NCBI RefSeq assembly: GCF_932526225.1 | Contig: NC_064044.1 | Location: forward strand, 3,994,092-4,058,091 | Direction: 5' to 3' | DNA from: Nematostella vectensis | Taxonomy: Eukaryota > Cnidaria > Anthozoa > Actiniaria > Edwardsiidae | DNA length: 64,000 nucleotides | Shown: piece after piece, positions 1 to 20,300 of the stretch | Layout of the letters: every line of letters starts with the position of its first letter | Numbering within the stretch: position 1 is the stretch's first letter | Made by a program: the position numbers and the translations under genes | Notes under the pieces: generated by a model | The model's input: only the letters and a program-made list of their open reading frames with translations | Database searches by the model: none | Told to the model about the DNA's origin: nothing

Positions 1-1325
1 CAGAGCCTCCAGACTATCGTCCAGCGGCGCTTAGCCATCACGGCATTTTGGCTGAGCGACACTGGACGAGAGGCTTGGTACCCAGGGTATTTATTTGCTT
101 ATTTATCTATTTATTTGGCTTCACGTTGGTACGAAATATAAAAGGCGGCACAGGAATAGTTTTATGCCAGGAAGTGAACTAAATAAATGGGGGCATTTGG
201 GCCGAGTGCTTCAAATTCGGTTATTCAATAACTTTCCATTTCGTATTTTTTTTAGGGCACCGAGGAAGAGAACCCGGACGTACCATCCGACGAACCGCTG
301 ACCGGCGGCACAGAAGAGGATGATGAGAAAGAAGCTTCAGAGGAGGAAGAGGGGAAACCATCTCTCGAGGACGGGACAGAGGACACACCCGAAGCTAACA
401 AGACCCCAGAGGTAAAGGGGGCGGGTAAGGGGGGGGGGGAGGTGGGGGCTGGGCAGTGGATGAGGTACAAAAACAGCAGAAAAAGGTGACACGGTGTCTG
501 TGTTAAATGCAATGTAGAAAATTTGCAGACATTAATATGATTTGTACTAAAAATGATAATTAACTGCGTGGAAAGCTAGCCGATACATTATTGCGTGCCA
601 TGTTTCAGCTTTGTTTGGCTCAAAAATTGAATTTGCTAGCAAAATAAGAAAAATAATTGGTGTAACATGCTCAGCACTGATTATTTGACTTTAACTGGAT
701 TGTAGGAGCCCAAGGAAGACGAGAAAGTAACGGAAGAGGAGACCCCCAAAGAAGAAACACCTAAGGTAGAAGATGCCCCCGAAGAAGTAGAGGCACCTAA
801 AGAGGAGGAATCACCGAAGGAAGAGGACACACCAAAAGAAGAGGATGCTCCCAAAGAGGACACACCCAAAGAAGAGGCCAAAGAAGAGCCAAAAGAAGAC
901 ACCAAAGAAGAACCAAAGAAAATAGAGGGTAAGACAACTTACAAAAAAAAAAAAAAAAAAGGAAGAACAGAGAGAGGCGTACCCAGAATTTAGAGGGGAA
1001 AGAGTGGGAGGGGAGGTCGCGGTCATAGGTATCAAATGGACGAAAGAATAAATTTAACGATCCCTCAATAGCGCGGTCATAGGTATTAAATGGACGAGAG
1101 AATAATTTTAACGATCCCTCAATAGCGCGGTCATAGGTATTAAATGGACGAGAGAATAATTTTAAAGATCCCTCAATAGCGTTTTTATTCTTTCTTCCTT
1201 TATTTTCTGCAGAAAAAGTAGCTATTCAGATAAGATTCGTGCACTTACAAAAACTGCATCATTAAACTAGATTTGTTTTTTTTTCCTTGGCAGATCTGGA
1301 AAAGCTGAGTGACATCAGAGGCTGA
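1..1325 (+). CDS. 3' part of an unrecognised acidic (Glu/Pro/Lys-rich) protein gene
   Basis: Exons are 1-77 (partial, frame from base 3), 256-411, 706-928 and 1294-1325, with GT-AG junctions and matching phases (0, 0, 1); the stop is TGA at 1323. The first visible exon ends in a basic, histidine-containing stretch (ALSHHGILAERHW). The next two are extremely acidic, built of degenerate PKEE, TPKEE and APKEE units typical of disordered linkers. The last exon adds only DLEKLSDIRG. I recognise no catalytic domain or family. A possible poly(A) signal, aataaa, lies at about 1371, which supports a gene end here. Intron 3 holds three copies of a 52-bp tandem repeat (1019-1190). The acidic exons could belong to a cytoskeletal or chromatin-associated protein, but nothing in the sequence decides this. 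Exon structure is fairly sure; function is unknown. Confidence 0.6.
1019..1190. repeat. 52-bp tandem repeat, about 3 copies
   Basis: Three near-identical copies of a unit containing gcggtcataggtatyaaatgg and ending in gatccctcaata lie within the last intron of the acidic-protein gene. They do not overlap a splice site. Confidence 0.85.
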
Positions 1326-3830
1326 CGTCACTCAGCCTCTGCATACTTGGCTAATCGTCTTTTTACGCCTGAATAAAACGTAATTATTGCATTGTATTGC
1401 TGCCTGTGTGGTTATTTTACATCTTGGCTCTCTATTGCGGACTAAACAACTAAAGGGGGGCGGGAGTCTCAAAACCTTTCGATGGAACTTATTCTTCCCA
1501 AAAATACGCACCCTTGCTCTCCTACCCTTCGCTATACCATACCTAACTCTTACCCTCCCCTCCCCACACATACAGACCTTTGCTTACTTACCCTTTGCTC
1601 TACCTTACACACGGCTTACCCTCCCCTCCCCTACACATACAGTCCCCTCCCCCACACATAAATTGTCACATGATGTAACATTATATCAATAAACACCTTG
1701 TTCTCCTTACAACAACAGATAAAAAAATTAAACAAAATCAAAGGATATCAATACCATATATCCATTAAATAACCTAAGAAAAAAAATTGTGTCAATAAAT
1801 ACCTTTATGAAAACTATAAATTATAACTATATATAGAAACAAAAAGCCCAAACTGTCGCGATTTCAGAACAGAACAATGAATACAATAAAACAAAAACGG
1901 GAAATCGACTCTGCCTTTTTTTTTTTTCGACTCTGCCAAATTTTCGTCTTTAATAAGACTTCTTCAGGGCAGACATCAGAATAGTGGCGCGAGATGCAAA
2001 AACATTACAACTGACAAAAACGCGCATTTTCTAGAATAGCGCGCGCTATGGATAAAAAGAATTTACACATCTCTACGTGGGTTCCTACTACAAAAAAAGT
2101 CATCACTATTAAGACCCCGCGGGTAGATAGACTTCAGCCGATAAGCCCACTGGCCTTCCCTTTCCCTAAGCTGAGCCTCAGACAGAGTCGATTTCAGTGG
2201 CAGAGTCGATTTCCAGTTTTTGTTTTATTATAACTATATATTATATAGTTTTGATTGCCCACATGTATACAGGCCTATAGCCAGGAAAGGACCCCACTCG
2301 ACTGGAAGGTCTGTTCTTATGAAGAAAATGGTCTGCTAAATGGTAAACGAAACCCCCACTCAAAATCCTTGCTACATGTCCGCCAATATCTCTTTAAAAT
2401 GCAGATGCAGACTTATTAAAAACTCTAAAAATAAATTTACAACAATTTATTTACATAACTCATTCACCTACAGTACTATACAATTTTTTCACATCTAGTC
2501 AGCAACTTGTAATGGCTTTACTCAAAATGTTTGAAGCGCTGATCAAAAATTGCCAAAAAAACTATATATATATATTTAATCTATCAATATTTAATAAGAC
2601 TTAACTCAATCAAAGCACAGACCCAATTTTAGATGTTTTGAAATGCTTGCTTTAGTGCCTGGCTTTGAAAAGGTGCAGGAAGAGTGGTTTTCAAAAAACC
2701 TGTGAAATACTAATTAGTTTATTTACTTCTAATACAGTGTAATGTCTTTGTTCTCTTTTGTTCTGGCTTGACTATTACACTTTAACAACTACATTATGTT
2801 GCACGGGATTTTGAAAACCACTCTACTTAAAGACTTAAAACAAGCATTTACTATTCTATTTACAAAATCAAACCCATATTGGAACTCTTTTTAAGAGCAC
2901 TGTGAACAGTTCTTCAATTCAACACAAAATTGGATTGGAGTTTGAAGTCAAAACAGGGAAAATCCCTGGAAGGCAGCAGTGAAAATCTAAACAAGAACAC
3001 CCTTCATACCAAGTGTCTGCTATTTGTTTATTTGCGGTGCTCATTTCCATGACGCATTATTCCATAGACTCTGCCATGAAAAAAAGGGAATCCCTGTACA
3101 TGTGCTTTGCACTGGACCAGTTTGTAAACCTAGAGATTGGATATCTGTTCCAAACTTACAGTATGCCCTGTTAAAGTCCTAATATGCTAACTGAAGAAAT
3201 ACATACACCTGAGTTTTTGGCTTTTACAAAGAATGTTTATGCCTTTTGTGTTATTCATACATACTGTTGGTCAACTGCAATGACACTATATAAAAAGTCA
3301 TAAACATCAAATTACATAAAAAAGGTTCAAAATAGTTGCATTTTGTTTACTGTTACTTGATAAGTCAAAAAAGGAACTGTCCACCTTACTTAAAGTAAAA
3401 TGAGCTTATATGAAGTATTCCACCTCATGTCAAGTTTTACTAAAAAATCTAAAGTTGTGAAGAAAATAAAACAGAAAATAATACAGAGAATATTTGCTGA
3501 ATGGAGGCCGGTTATAAGTAGAGCAAGCTCCCGGCTTTTCATCTCATTCTCCAAATTTTGACAGATTTGCTGTGCTTGAATATCCCAAATATCACTGAAT
3601 ATCAATTTTCCGCCCAATGTAAGCAAAAGTATGCTCTCTGTTGATAAGCTGGTCCCAGGGGCATTACACAGGATTTGCTCAAGGGGTGCACAGTCATGGG
3701 TATTACATAAAAAAGGGATAGCATTTGACGATCCTTTAAAATTAATGACACACTTTTTGGTGGCCAAGGAGGGGGTATGTGAGTACCCTGTGCAATCCCC
3801 TAGAGACACGCCCCAGTTCTGTCTACAAGC
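1326..3830. other. Intergenic / 3'UTR region between converging acidic-protein gene and MFF
   Basis: No supported coding exon. It holds a pyrimidine-rich stretch with diverged repeats (about 1500-1660) and an interspersed repeat (about 1820-2240). From about 2300 to 3830 the sequence is AT-rich and repeat-poor, which could be the long 3'UTR of MFF on the minus strand. Short open frames here look like chance. Confidence 0.5.
1820..2240. repeat. Interspersed repeat, MITE-like, second copy near 55.7 kb
   Basis: A 47-base block starting cgactctgccaaattttcgt (1928-1974) recurs exactly on the opposite strand at about 55,713-55,759. The local element is bounded by related sequences: tataactatatata near 1825 and again near 2230, and gactctgcc / ggcagagtc-type blocks near both ends. 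Two dispersed copies with partial terminal inverted symmetry fit a small non-autonomous transposon. The family was not identified. Confidence 0.55.
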
Positions 3831-5450
3831 TTATCTTCTCCTTCCGCCAAAAAGCCATTGAAGCAGGAGAGGATTTACAATAGTCATTGTAAAGATGAAC
3901 ATCTTTGACCAGAAACCCATTGTGTTTCTGTCCACTTCTTTCTCAAGCATGGAGACTCGTCGATGCAGAATGCACACTGACTTGCGAAGGTCAGTCACTT
4001 CATATTCAGTTGCATACTCCTCTTCACTATCTGAGTCCATCGGATTGACTTGTTCTGCTATCTCAAGGCCTGTCTTGATGCTGAAAATTAACAATAATAA
4101 TAGTTTGTTTATAGAATATCTAAAAGAATTTCTAGTAACAGAGTACTTCTGTTATTATTTTTCTTTTGATAGAATATCTAAAAGGATTTAGCAAAGTTCC
4201 TCTTCGTATCCTTTTAAGAATGCCAATCACGCCGCCATTTTATGCTAGGGCACAATATTAAGTGACTCAAAGAATCCATTTCCATCGGTAAATTTTAATA
4301 AAGTAGTAGACTTCAATTGTGGATGGTTATCTTGAAGTGTTCTTGCAAATAAACCACTTTATTTTCAGTTGTAAACAATAACAAAGGAGTGGTTGATCGC
4401 ATTTTTTAAGGACAAGACAATCATTGGGCTAAACTAAAGAATACTTGTCTACATGTTTGGATTTTCCTTATTTTTTAACTGGCTTGTCCTTTTAAAAATA
4501 AATATCACTTTGCAAGTTTCTTCTAATAACACATGGACCTTGACAATCAGAGTGTGCCATTTATGAGTGTTGTATACGTTAAATAGAAATAGAGTCCCAT
4601 TGGGAACGTTTTGTGGATGGGTTTTTTGCTCGTGGATGGGTTTTGTGGATGAGTTCTCTGTATTACAGTTTGGTGTGGGCTACTGAGGCATCCTTGACAG
4701 TTTTGTGAAGTAAACCAATAACAATAACAGAAAGTGGTTGACTCAAGTCCTTCTAGTTGTTGAGCTCATGTCAATCAAACTGTGATTCTGCCATGTTGAT
4801 TGGTCAACTTTCTAAAAACTTGATGGTCTTGATGGTCACAGAAGTGTATTTTGTACTATAAAATTTGGAAGTTGTTATTGACCTTCAGTTCATAGCCAAT
4901 TGGATTTGATCAATTCCCATTTAACTTATTCTAGATTTAATCGATAGACTCAGAATAACTATTAAATCTCAAATAGTTTACAAACCAGCTAATACCTTTC
5001 AACATCAATTTGGCATCGTTCCTGGGAGTCTGTTTTGATATGATGATGTTGATGATGTTGATGTTTTTCAGCTCGCTTGCCTGGTGCAGGTTTTCCTTGA
5101 GGGTAGTGCGCTGAAGTTGTATCATCGACAGTCAGTGTACGAGGTGGTGTTATCATCCCTCCCATGAAGGTATTTATCGTAGGATTTGGCACAAAATCGT
5201 CTTTTAATTCACGCGGGAACTCGTCACGTTTTCCCGAAAAAGCTCCTAATTCACCGTTGATGACAATTCGATCCGGCACATTCATAGGATTTGTGTTTCT
5301 ATTCAGTTCGCCCTGTGCGTTCGTTTGACTCGAGTAGAAGAAATCACTATGTTCAGGTTCTACTCTGATCGTCTCAGGCATTCGCATCGTTGCAGTTATA
5401 TCAGGTTCTTGGTGAAAATCGGAAAAATCCAACGCTTGATTCGCCGCCAT
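3831..5450 (-). CDS. MFF: Mitochondrial fission factor (MFF/Tango11) homologue
   Basis: MFF is a tail-anchored protein of the mitochondrial and peroxisomal outer membrane that recruits the dynamin DRP1 to division sites. Two coding exons, 4996-5450 and 3831-4080, join in phase (AG|C gives Ser) to give 234 aa with the stop at 3831. The N-terminus carries the family motif MRMPETIRV near residue 24 and TPPRTLTVDD around residue 115, followed by a His-rich stretch. The second exon encodes an acidic segment, a coiled coil (LRKSVCILHRRVSMLEKEV) and a C-terminal hydrophobic anchor (MFIFTMTIVNPLLLQWLFG) ending in Arg-Arg-Arg, as expected for an outer-membrane tail anchor. I chose the Met of MAANQALDF because it sits in an ATGGCGGC start context; an upstream in-frame codon at 5477 is less likely. 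The gene is unusually simple (one coding intron) compared with vertebrate MFF. Confidence 0.85.
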
Positions 5451-5940
5451 TTTAGAGGAATTGAATGGGGGGCGCACATGAAGTCAGCGGACATACATCA
5501 CCATCTGAAATTACCCATAAGGCCCTGGAAATACATGCGGAAGCTAGGCTCCCATGAAGGGGGGGTGGGGTGGGTGGGGAGGGGGGGGGGGAGGGACGCG
5601 AGACCAATCAAGATGGAAAAAGAAGAAGAAAGAAGAAAAAGAAAAACGTTTGGATAGGGTTCACTTTGGAAAAAGGACAAAATATGGCGCAGGAGAACAG
5701 AGGCCTCAGCGAACACAAAAGCCCTTGTATTCCAAGCTCTGTAATTGAATTGTTTCTCTCGGATCAGGACAAATAAGCTGCGATATAATACCAATTAAGA
5801 TAGCACAATTTAGTCGTATGCGACCTGCCTACGTCACGTCTTAGCACTGAATTACACACTGTACTCGAACATCGTAGCGGAGTCGTAGGCTGATCTACAA
5901 GGCTCGAGTTGTAGAGGTGTCTCGGGCGTGTCATATTCGA
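5451..5940. promoter_or_regulatory. Probable MFF promoter/5'UTR region with G-rich tract
   Basis: The region directly upstream of the MFF start (minus strand) has no supported exon. A purine tract at 5558-5595 has at least four runs of three or more G on the plus strand and could form a G-quadruplex. The start codon itself lies in a YY1-like AAAATGGCGGC context. The promoter role is inferred from position only. Confidence 0.4.
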
Positions 5941-7130
5941 CTAAATCGTGCTGTCTGAAAAACTCCTGGTGGTAATGTACTGCTGTGATGTGGCGCGTTT
6001 TGATTGGACACTCTTGCTAATGTACTGTGATGTGGCGCGTTTTGATTGGACACTCCTGGTAATATATTGCTGTGATGTGGCGCGTTTTGATTGGACACTC
6101 CTGGTAATGTACTGCTGTGATGTGGCGCGTTTTGATTGGACACTCTTGGTAATGTGCTGCCATGACGTGGCGCGTTTTGATTGGACACTCCTGGTAATGT
6201 ACTGCTGTGATGTGGCGCGTTTTGATTGGACACTCTTGGTAATGTGCTGCCATGACGTGGCGCGTTTTGATTGGACACTCCTGGTAATGTACTGCTATGA
6301 TGTGGCGCGTTATGATTGAAATGTTGCGCGTTTTGATTGGACACTCTTGGTAATGTACTGCTATGACGTGGCGCGTTTTGATTGGACACTCTCGGTAATG
6401 TACTGCTATGACGTGGTGCGTTTTGATTGGACACTCCTGGTAATATACTGCTATGACGTGGCGCGTTTTGATTGGACACTCCTGGTAATGTACTGCTATG
6501 ATGTGGCGCGTTATGATTGAAATGTTGCGCGTTTTGATTGGACACTCCTGGTAATATACTGCTGTGACGTGGCGCGTTTTGATTGGACACTCTTGGTAAT
6601 GCACTGCCATGACGTGGCGCGTTTTGATTGGACACTCTTGGTAATGTACTGCTGTGAGGTGGCGCGTTTTGATTGGACCCTCCTAGTAATGTACTGCTAT
6701 GATGTGGTGCATTATGATTGAAACGTTGCGCTTTTTGATTGGACACTCCTGGTAATATACTGCTGTGAGGTGGCGCGTTTTGATTGGACACTCTTGGTAA
6801 TGTACTGCTGTGATGTGGTGCGTTATGATTGAAATGTTGCGCGTTTTCATTGGACACTCCTGGTAATGTACTGCTGTGAGGCGGCGCGCTTTGATTGGAC
6901 ACTCCTGGTAATGTAATGTGATATGGCGCGTTTTGATTGGACACTCTTGGTAATGTACTGCTGCGATGTGGCGCGTTTTGATTAGACACTCTTGATAATG
7001 TAAGGTGATATGGCGCGTTTTGATTGGACACTCTTGGTAATGTACTGCTGCGATGTGGCGCGTTTTGATTGGACACTCTTGGTAATGTACTGCTGTGATT
7101 TGGCGCGTTTTGATTGGACACTCTTGATAA
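5941..7130. repeat. 45-bp minisatellite (about 25 copies) with ERSE-like motifs
   Basis: Tandem copies of a 45-bp unit contain gcgcgttttgattggacac. The unit is a multiple of three, so long open frames appear on both strands (for example a 414-codon minus-strand frame at 5931-7175), but these are repeat translations rather than supported genes. Read on the minus strand, each unit holds CCAAT followed nine bases later by CCACG, CCACA or CCACC. Exact CCAAT-N9-CCACG occurs seven times (plus-strand cgtgg at 6166, 6256, 6367, 6412, 6457, 6568, 6613). Two units carry a deletion variant with tatgattgaaatgttgcgc. Confidence 0.9.
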
Positions 7131-7175
7131 CCACAGCAATAAACCTACGATTTTAAAGGTTTTATTGCAAGCCAT

Positions 7176-7468
7176 ACAAACATACCAGGCAATGATTTTA
7201 AAACTCTTTGAGTCATTTCATTGGTGTTTACAAGGATTTTTAGATACTTAGAAATAAGTTAAAACTATCAAAATATTTGCGCATTGCTCCTTTGTTTTCT
7301 TTAAAAAGTGGCAAATGTCAGATATTTCAAACCTTAAATATTAAACGTATCGCCGAACCCGTCGACGAGAGAGCAATAAATATTGTACATAAAACCAACG
7401 GTAGATAAAAATCATGACACTCTAGCATTCAAACTAATTGAGATTTTCATTTCAATATCTTTTCGCAA

Positions 7469-7511
<43 letters not shown>

Positions 7512-8163
7512 ATGAATAAATGAATAAATGAATAAATGAATAAATGAATAAATGAATAAATGAATAAATAAATAAATAAAAAAGATAATAAATAATAAAG
7601 ATAATAAATAAAAAGGAAAAAAACACTCTTATGTACAATAATCAAATATAAGAAATAAAACTTAAAACGTATTCTATCCTTTTCCATTGAGTTTTGAACT
7701 CTAATAAATAGTACATAAAAATACCAAAAGGATAATGATAAAGTGATACATAATCTATCAGTTTTGTACTTAAATATTTCGACTGCATGAATGAACTCAA
7801 TAAAGAAATTCGCGGAATTTTCCAAGATTTCCCAAGACTCCTTGAAATCTAGAATCAAGAAATAATAATTTCTTAAAAAAAGATGATTTCGTTTTGAATT
7901 CTCATGTCTAATACCTCATAAGTCTCTTATCTACAGATATTTATAACATCTTATGTCTGTAATACTTTTCTATATAGGATAGCAAAGATGAGCTTGAAAT
8001 CTGTAGATAACCTTGGTATCTCTAACATCGCATATCTGTAAAATTTACCAAAAAGTATCTAAAGATTTTTCAGAATTATTTTAGAATAGAAAAAATAAGC
8101 TTGTTTCAGAAAAAAGGACTAAGACTGTGAAATTCCCATAACCTAACTATTCCCCGAGCTGTG
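7176..8163. other. Intergenic AT-rich region between MFF upstream array and DYRK4 3' end
   Basis: No supported exon. Besides the 4-bp microsatellite listed separately, the region is AT-rich single-copy-looking sequence that probably includes the DYRK4 3'UTR (minus strand, from 8163 downward). Confidence 0.5.
7471..7600. repeat. (AATA/AATG)n microsatellite
   Basis: A run of aata units followed by alternating aatg and aata units. It creates hydrophobic (LFIY) open frames on the minus strand that are artefacts. Confidence 0.95.
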
Positions 8164-17392
<9,229 letters not shown>

Positions 17393-20300
17393 CTGAAACC
17401 AAATACACCGAGCTATGAATAAATGGAGGAAATACAGGGCTATGAATAAATAGAGGATATACAGGGCTATAAATAAATGGAGGATATACCGGGCTATGAA
17501 TAAATGGAGGATATACCGGGCTATGAATAAATGGAGGAAGTTTGTAAGCTATTCACGATCCTCCTCTCTCTACTAAAATGCTGTATTGGAAACTTCGAAT
17601 TGGAAGTATAAGAAAAGGCCTAAAACAGTCGCCTTACGTCTCAGGTCTGACCATGGAACACAGCTTGAATAAGGAGGAGGAAAAGCCGCAGTGTTGAACC
17701 CGAAGAAAACATAAAAAAAACAAAAAGGAGAGAACCTACAAACTCACGTCGGCACCAGGGTTAAAACACGAAAACCAAGATAAGAAGGCACAGCAAAAAT
17801 GCGCACGAGACGTGAAGCTACTACACTTAATGATTAACCTCCTTTTCCCCGATTCCTTAGATCGTTCGTTGACAATTTGCAGCTGTACTCGATTGCATCG
17901 CTCACGGATAAAAGGGTACGTACCAAGAATCATAAAGAAATATCGACAGAGGCCATAAACAAACAGAGCCAGCAATGAAGGAAAGTACATCGCCAGCGTT
18001 TTCCTTTGCCTTGTGATCTGCCGAGCGAAGCCGTGCAAGCAAGGTTGGCTAATTTTGGCGCCATTTGCTTAGATTCTACAAGTCACTGAAAGCGATCGAG
18101 GCTTACCGCGCGTGATTAGAAGTATCAATGCTTACACTACAATTTCTTATTCCAATGAAAGCATTTTACCCCTGATTTATTCAGAAGGCTCATTTGCACC
18201 GTTTTATTTCAGTGGTTGGACACGGGGTAATTGATAGAAGAAATTAAAAAAGATACTTAATTTTCGCGTCACTTAAATTCGCGAATTTCGCGATTTTAAA
18301 ATATTATTGTATAGATTATTATTATTATTAGATTATTTATTTAAAAAATAAATTGACGCTAAAATGAAATGTCGCGAAAATTAGGATGAGCGAAAATTAA
18401 GTAAGTACAAGAAGCCTTTGGGGGAATATTGGCCGTTTAATAAGCTTTATGAAAACACCTTGTCTATTTAGTCATTTAATGTACATATAGTACGGTAAGG
18501 GGTTGAGTTGGACTTGTATTTAGAGATTTTTATGAATCTAAATTTAGCCAACGCATCATTTTGTTACAAATTGTTTCAGTTTAGACATTTTAATTCCACT
18601 TGTTTTGCTTGATTTTATTATCCCAACATCGCAAAAATAAAGTGATTCTTTTTTTTTTTACGAAAATAGGAAAATCGCAAAAATAAAGTGTAATAAGGCA
18701 GTCAAGAAAGTTTTTCCCTGGTTTAATTTTCAGTGGTTAGTTATCTGGTTTGGTGTTTTAAGGAAAATTTTATTTCCAGTAGCTGACACAAAATAATAAT
18801 AAATATGAAAAGGATTCAAATTATAATAATAATAACACCCAAGATACAAATTGAAGACTCCAGACTTCTTCAATAGAAAAAGCATTAACGTTAAATTTCC
18901 AGTGGTTTGGTTATTAATACGCGAAAAAGAGAAGGGTAAAGGACGTCTTTGATACGATTTTTCGAACTTGAAGCAGTGTCATCCCGCCGGCGAATCCTCA
19001 AGCTGCTGATTTGAAGTTTTTTGAGATGAAAAAAAAAAAAAACGTTCAAAGTGGTTTGACAGGACAATTGGTAGGAATAATTAAACTGAAAGCAGCTTAA
19101 TTACGACTCCACGGTGTAAAATTGTTTAAAAAAAAAATAAAAATAAAAATTTTGATATTTTGTTATTACATGGCTATTATATCCTATAACCCTTGATCAA
19201 AGGGGATAAAGGATGATGGTTGTCGATTAAGCTTCAACTCTCATGACCGCTTGACCGCCCAATCATTTTCTTTCTTTCACTTTGAACATGTTCAAATCCG
19301 ACACAAGAGTTTGAGAGCTGACACGTTTGTTCAAGTCAATGGGAGTTTAAGAGCGTATTCCAGTCAGCAGATTTATCAAAAAGTAGAATTCAACATGTAA
19401 TCCTCGATTCGGTGATGAAACTGTAGTGAGAAAAAGTTAAAAAAAAGAAAGAATTAACCACTCATCAACTCTCAAAGACCGTTCGATCTTAACCCTGAGT
19501 AAGCTTGAATGACTTTTATCATCTAATCTCCGTTTGATCGAGGTTTAAGTCTTAATCCAGAATTATAAGACGCGACAGAGATCAAAGCCTTGTTGGACGG
19601 GTATTAGCTAAGGCGTGTTTGGGATATGGATATATGGTCGCGGATATAGTTTACAGTCTTAGCTAAATACTCATTTTGCTGGACTATAGATGTTTTTCAT
19701 TAGATTTAGAGAGAAGACAAATTCAAATAAAATGATTTGAAAGGGAATTACGCCTGAACGCGAATATAGTTGAGCCGAATTTTCCTATTGGGGAAAAGCA
19801 ACCAAAGGCAATACTAAGTTATATTGTTTCCTTGTATGCGCATAGAGCTCTGATATTTGTTTCAAATACTCATTGGATTATCCAAGAAGTAATTCGTTGT
19901 TAGCTCAGGGCACTTGAAGTAAATTTGCTAACATGGAGGAAATCCAAGGGGTAATTCGCACTAGTAAGCTCACAGAGCTCTTGAAGTAAATTTGCTAACA
20001 TGGAGGAAAGGAATTATACCCTTAAAGTATTTGTTTCGTTTAATTTTTACCTGAATGGAATCAACTAAACTGGAGATTAATAAGAGTACAAAGAAAACAA
20101 GGGGAAATACTGCATTAATGAAAAACGAATGAATTGACCCCTAACGTAGTTAATAGAAATGAATTATTACTGCAAAATAATGGACATGGAAAAGGAATTT
20201 TAAAGGTCGAAATCTTATGAATTAAAACGTTTCTTTTTGTATTTCTTATCAAAAATAGAAGATCGACGATCTGGTATTTGGTAGATTTTCAACAAAAATG

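Noticed and set aside
5941-7130. CRISPR-like array (regular repeats)
   Set aside because: Units are contiguous without unique spacers and the DNA is eukaryotic; it is a minisatellite, as are all other arrays in the window.
5931-7175. 414-codon minus-strand frame beginning with a signal-peptide-like sequence and made of RVSNQNAP repeats
   Set aside because: The 45-bp repeat unit is a multiple of three and is open in more than one frame on both strands; no splice or family support, so treated as a minisatellite.
17748-18038. First DYRK4 coding exon starting MHGFARQ
   Set aside because: In phase at its donor, but the encoded segment is hydrophobic and unlike DYRK N-termini; it may be 5'UTR. 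Left unassigned.
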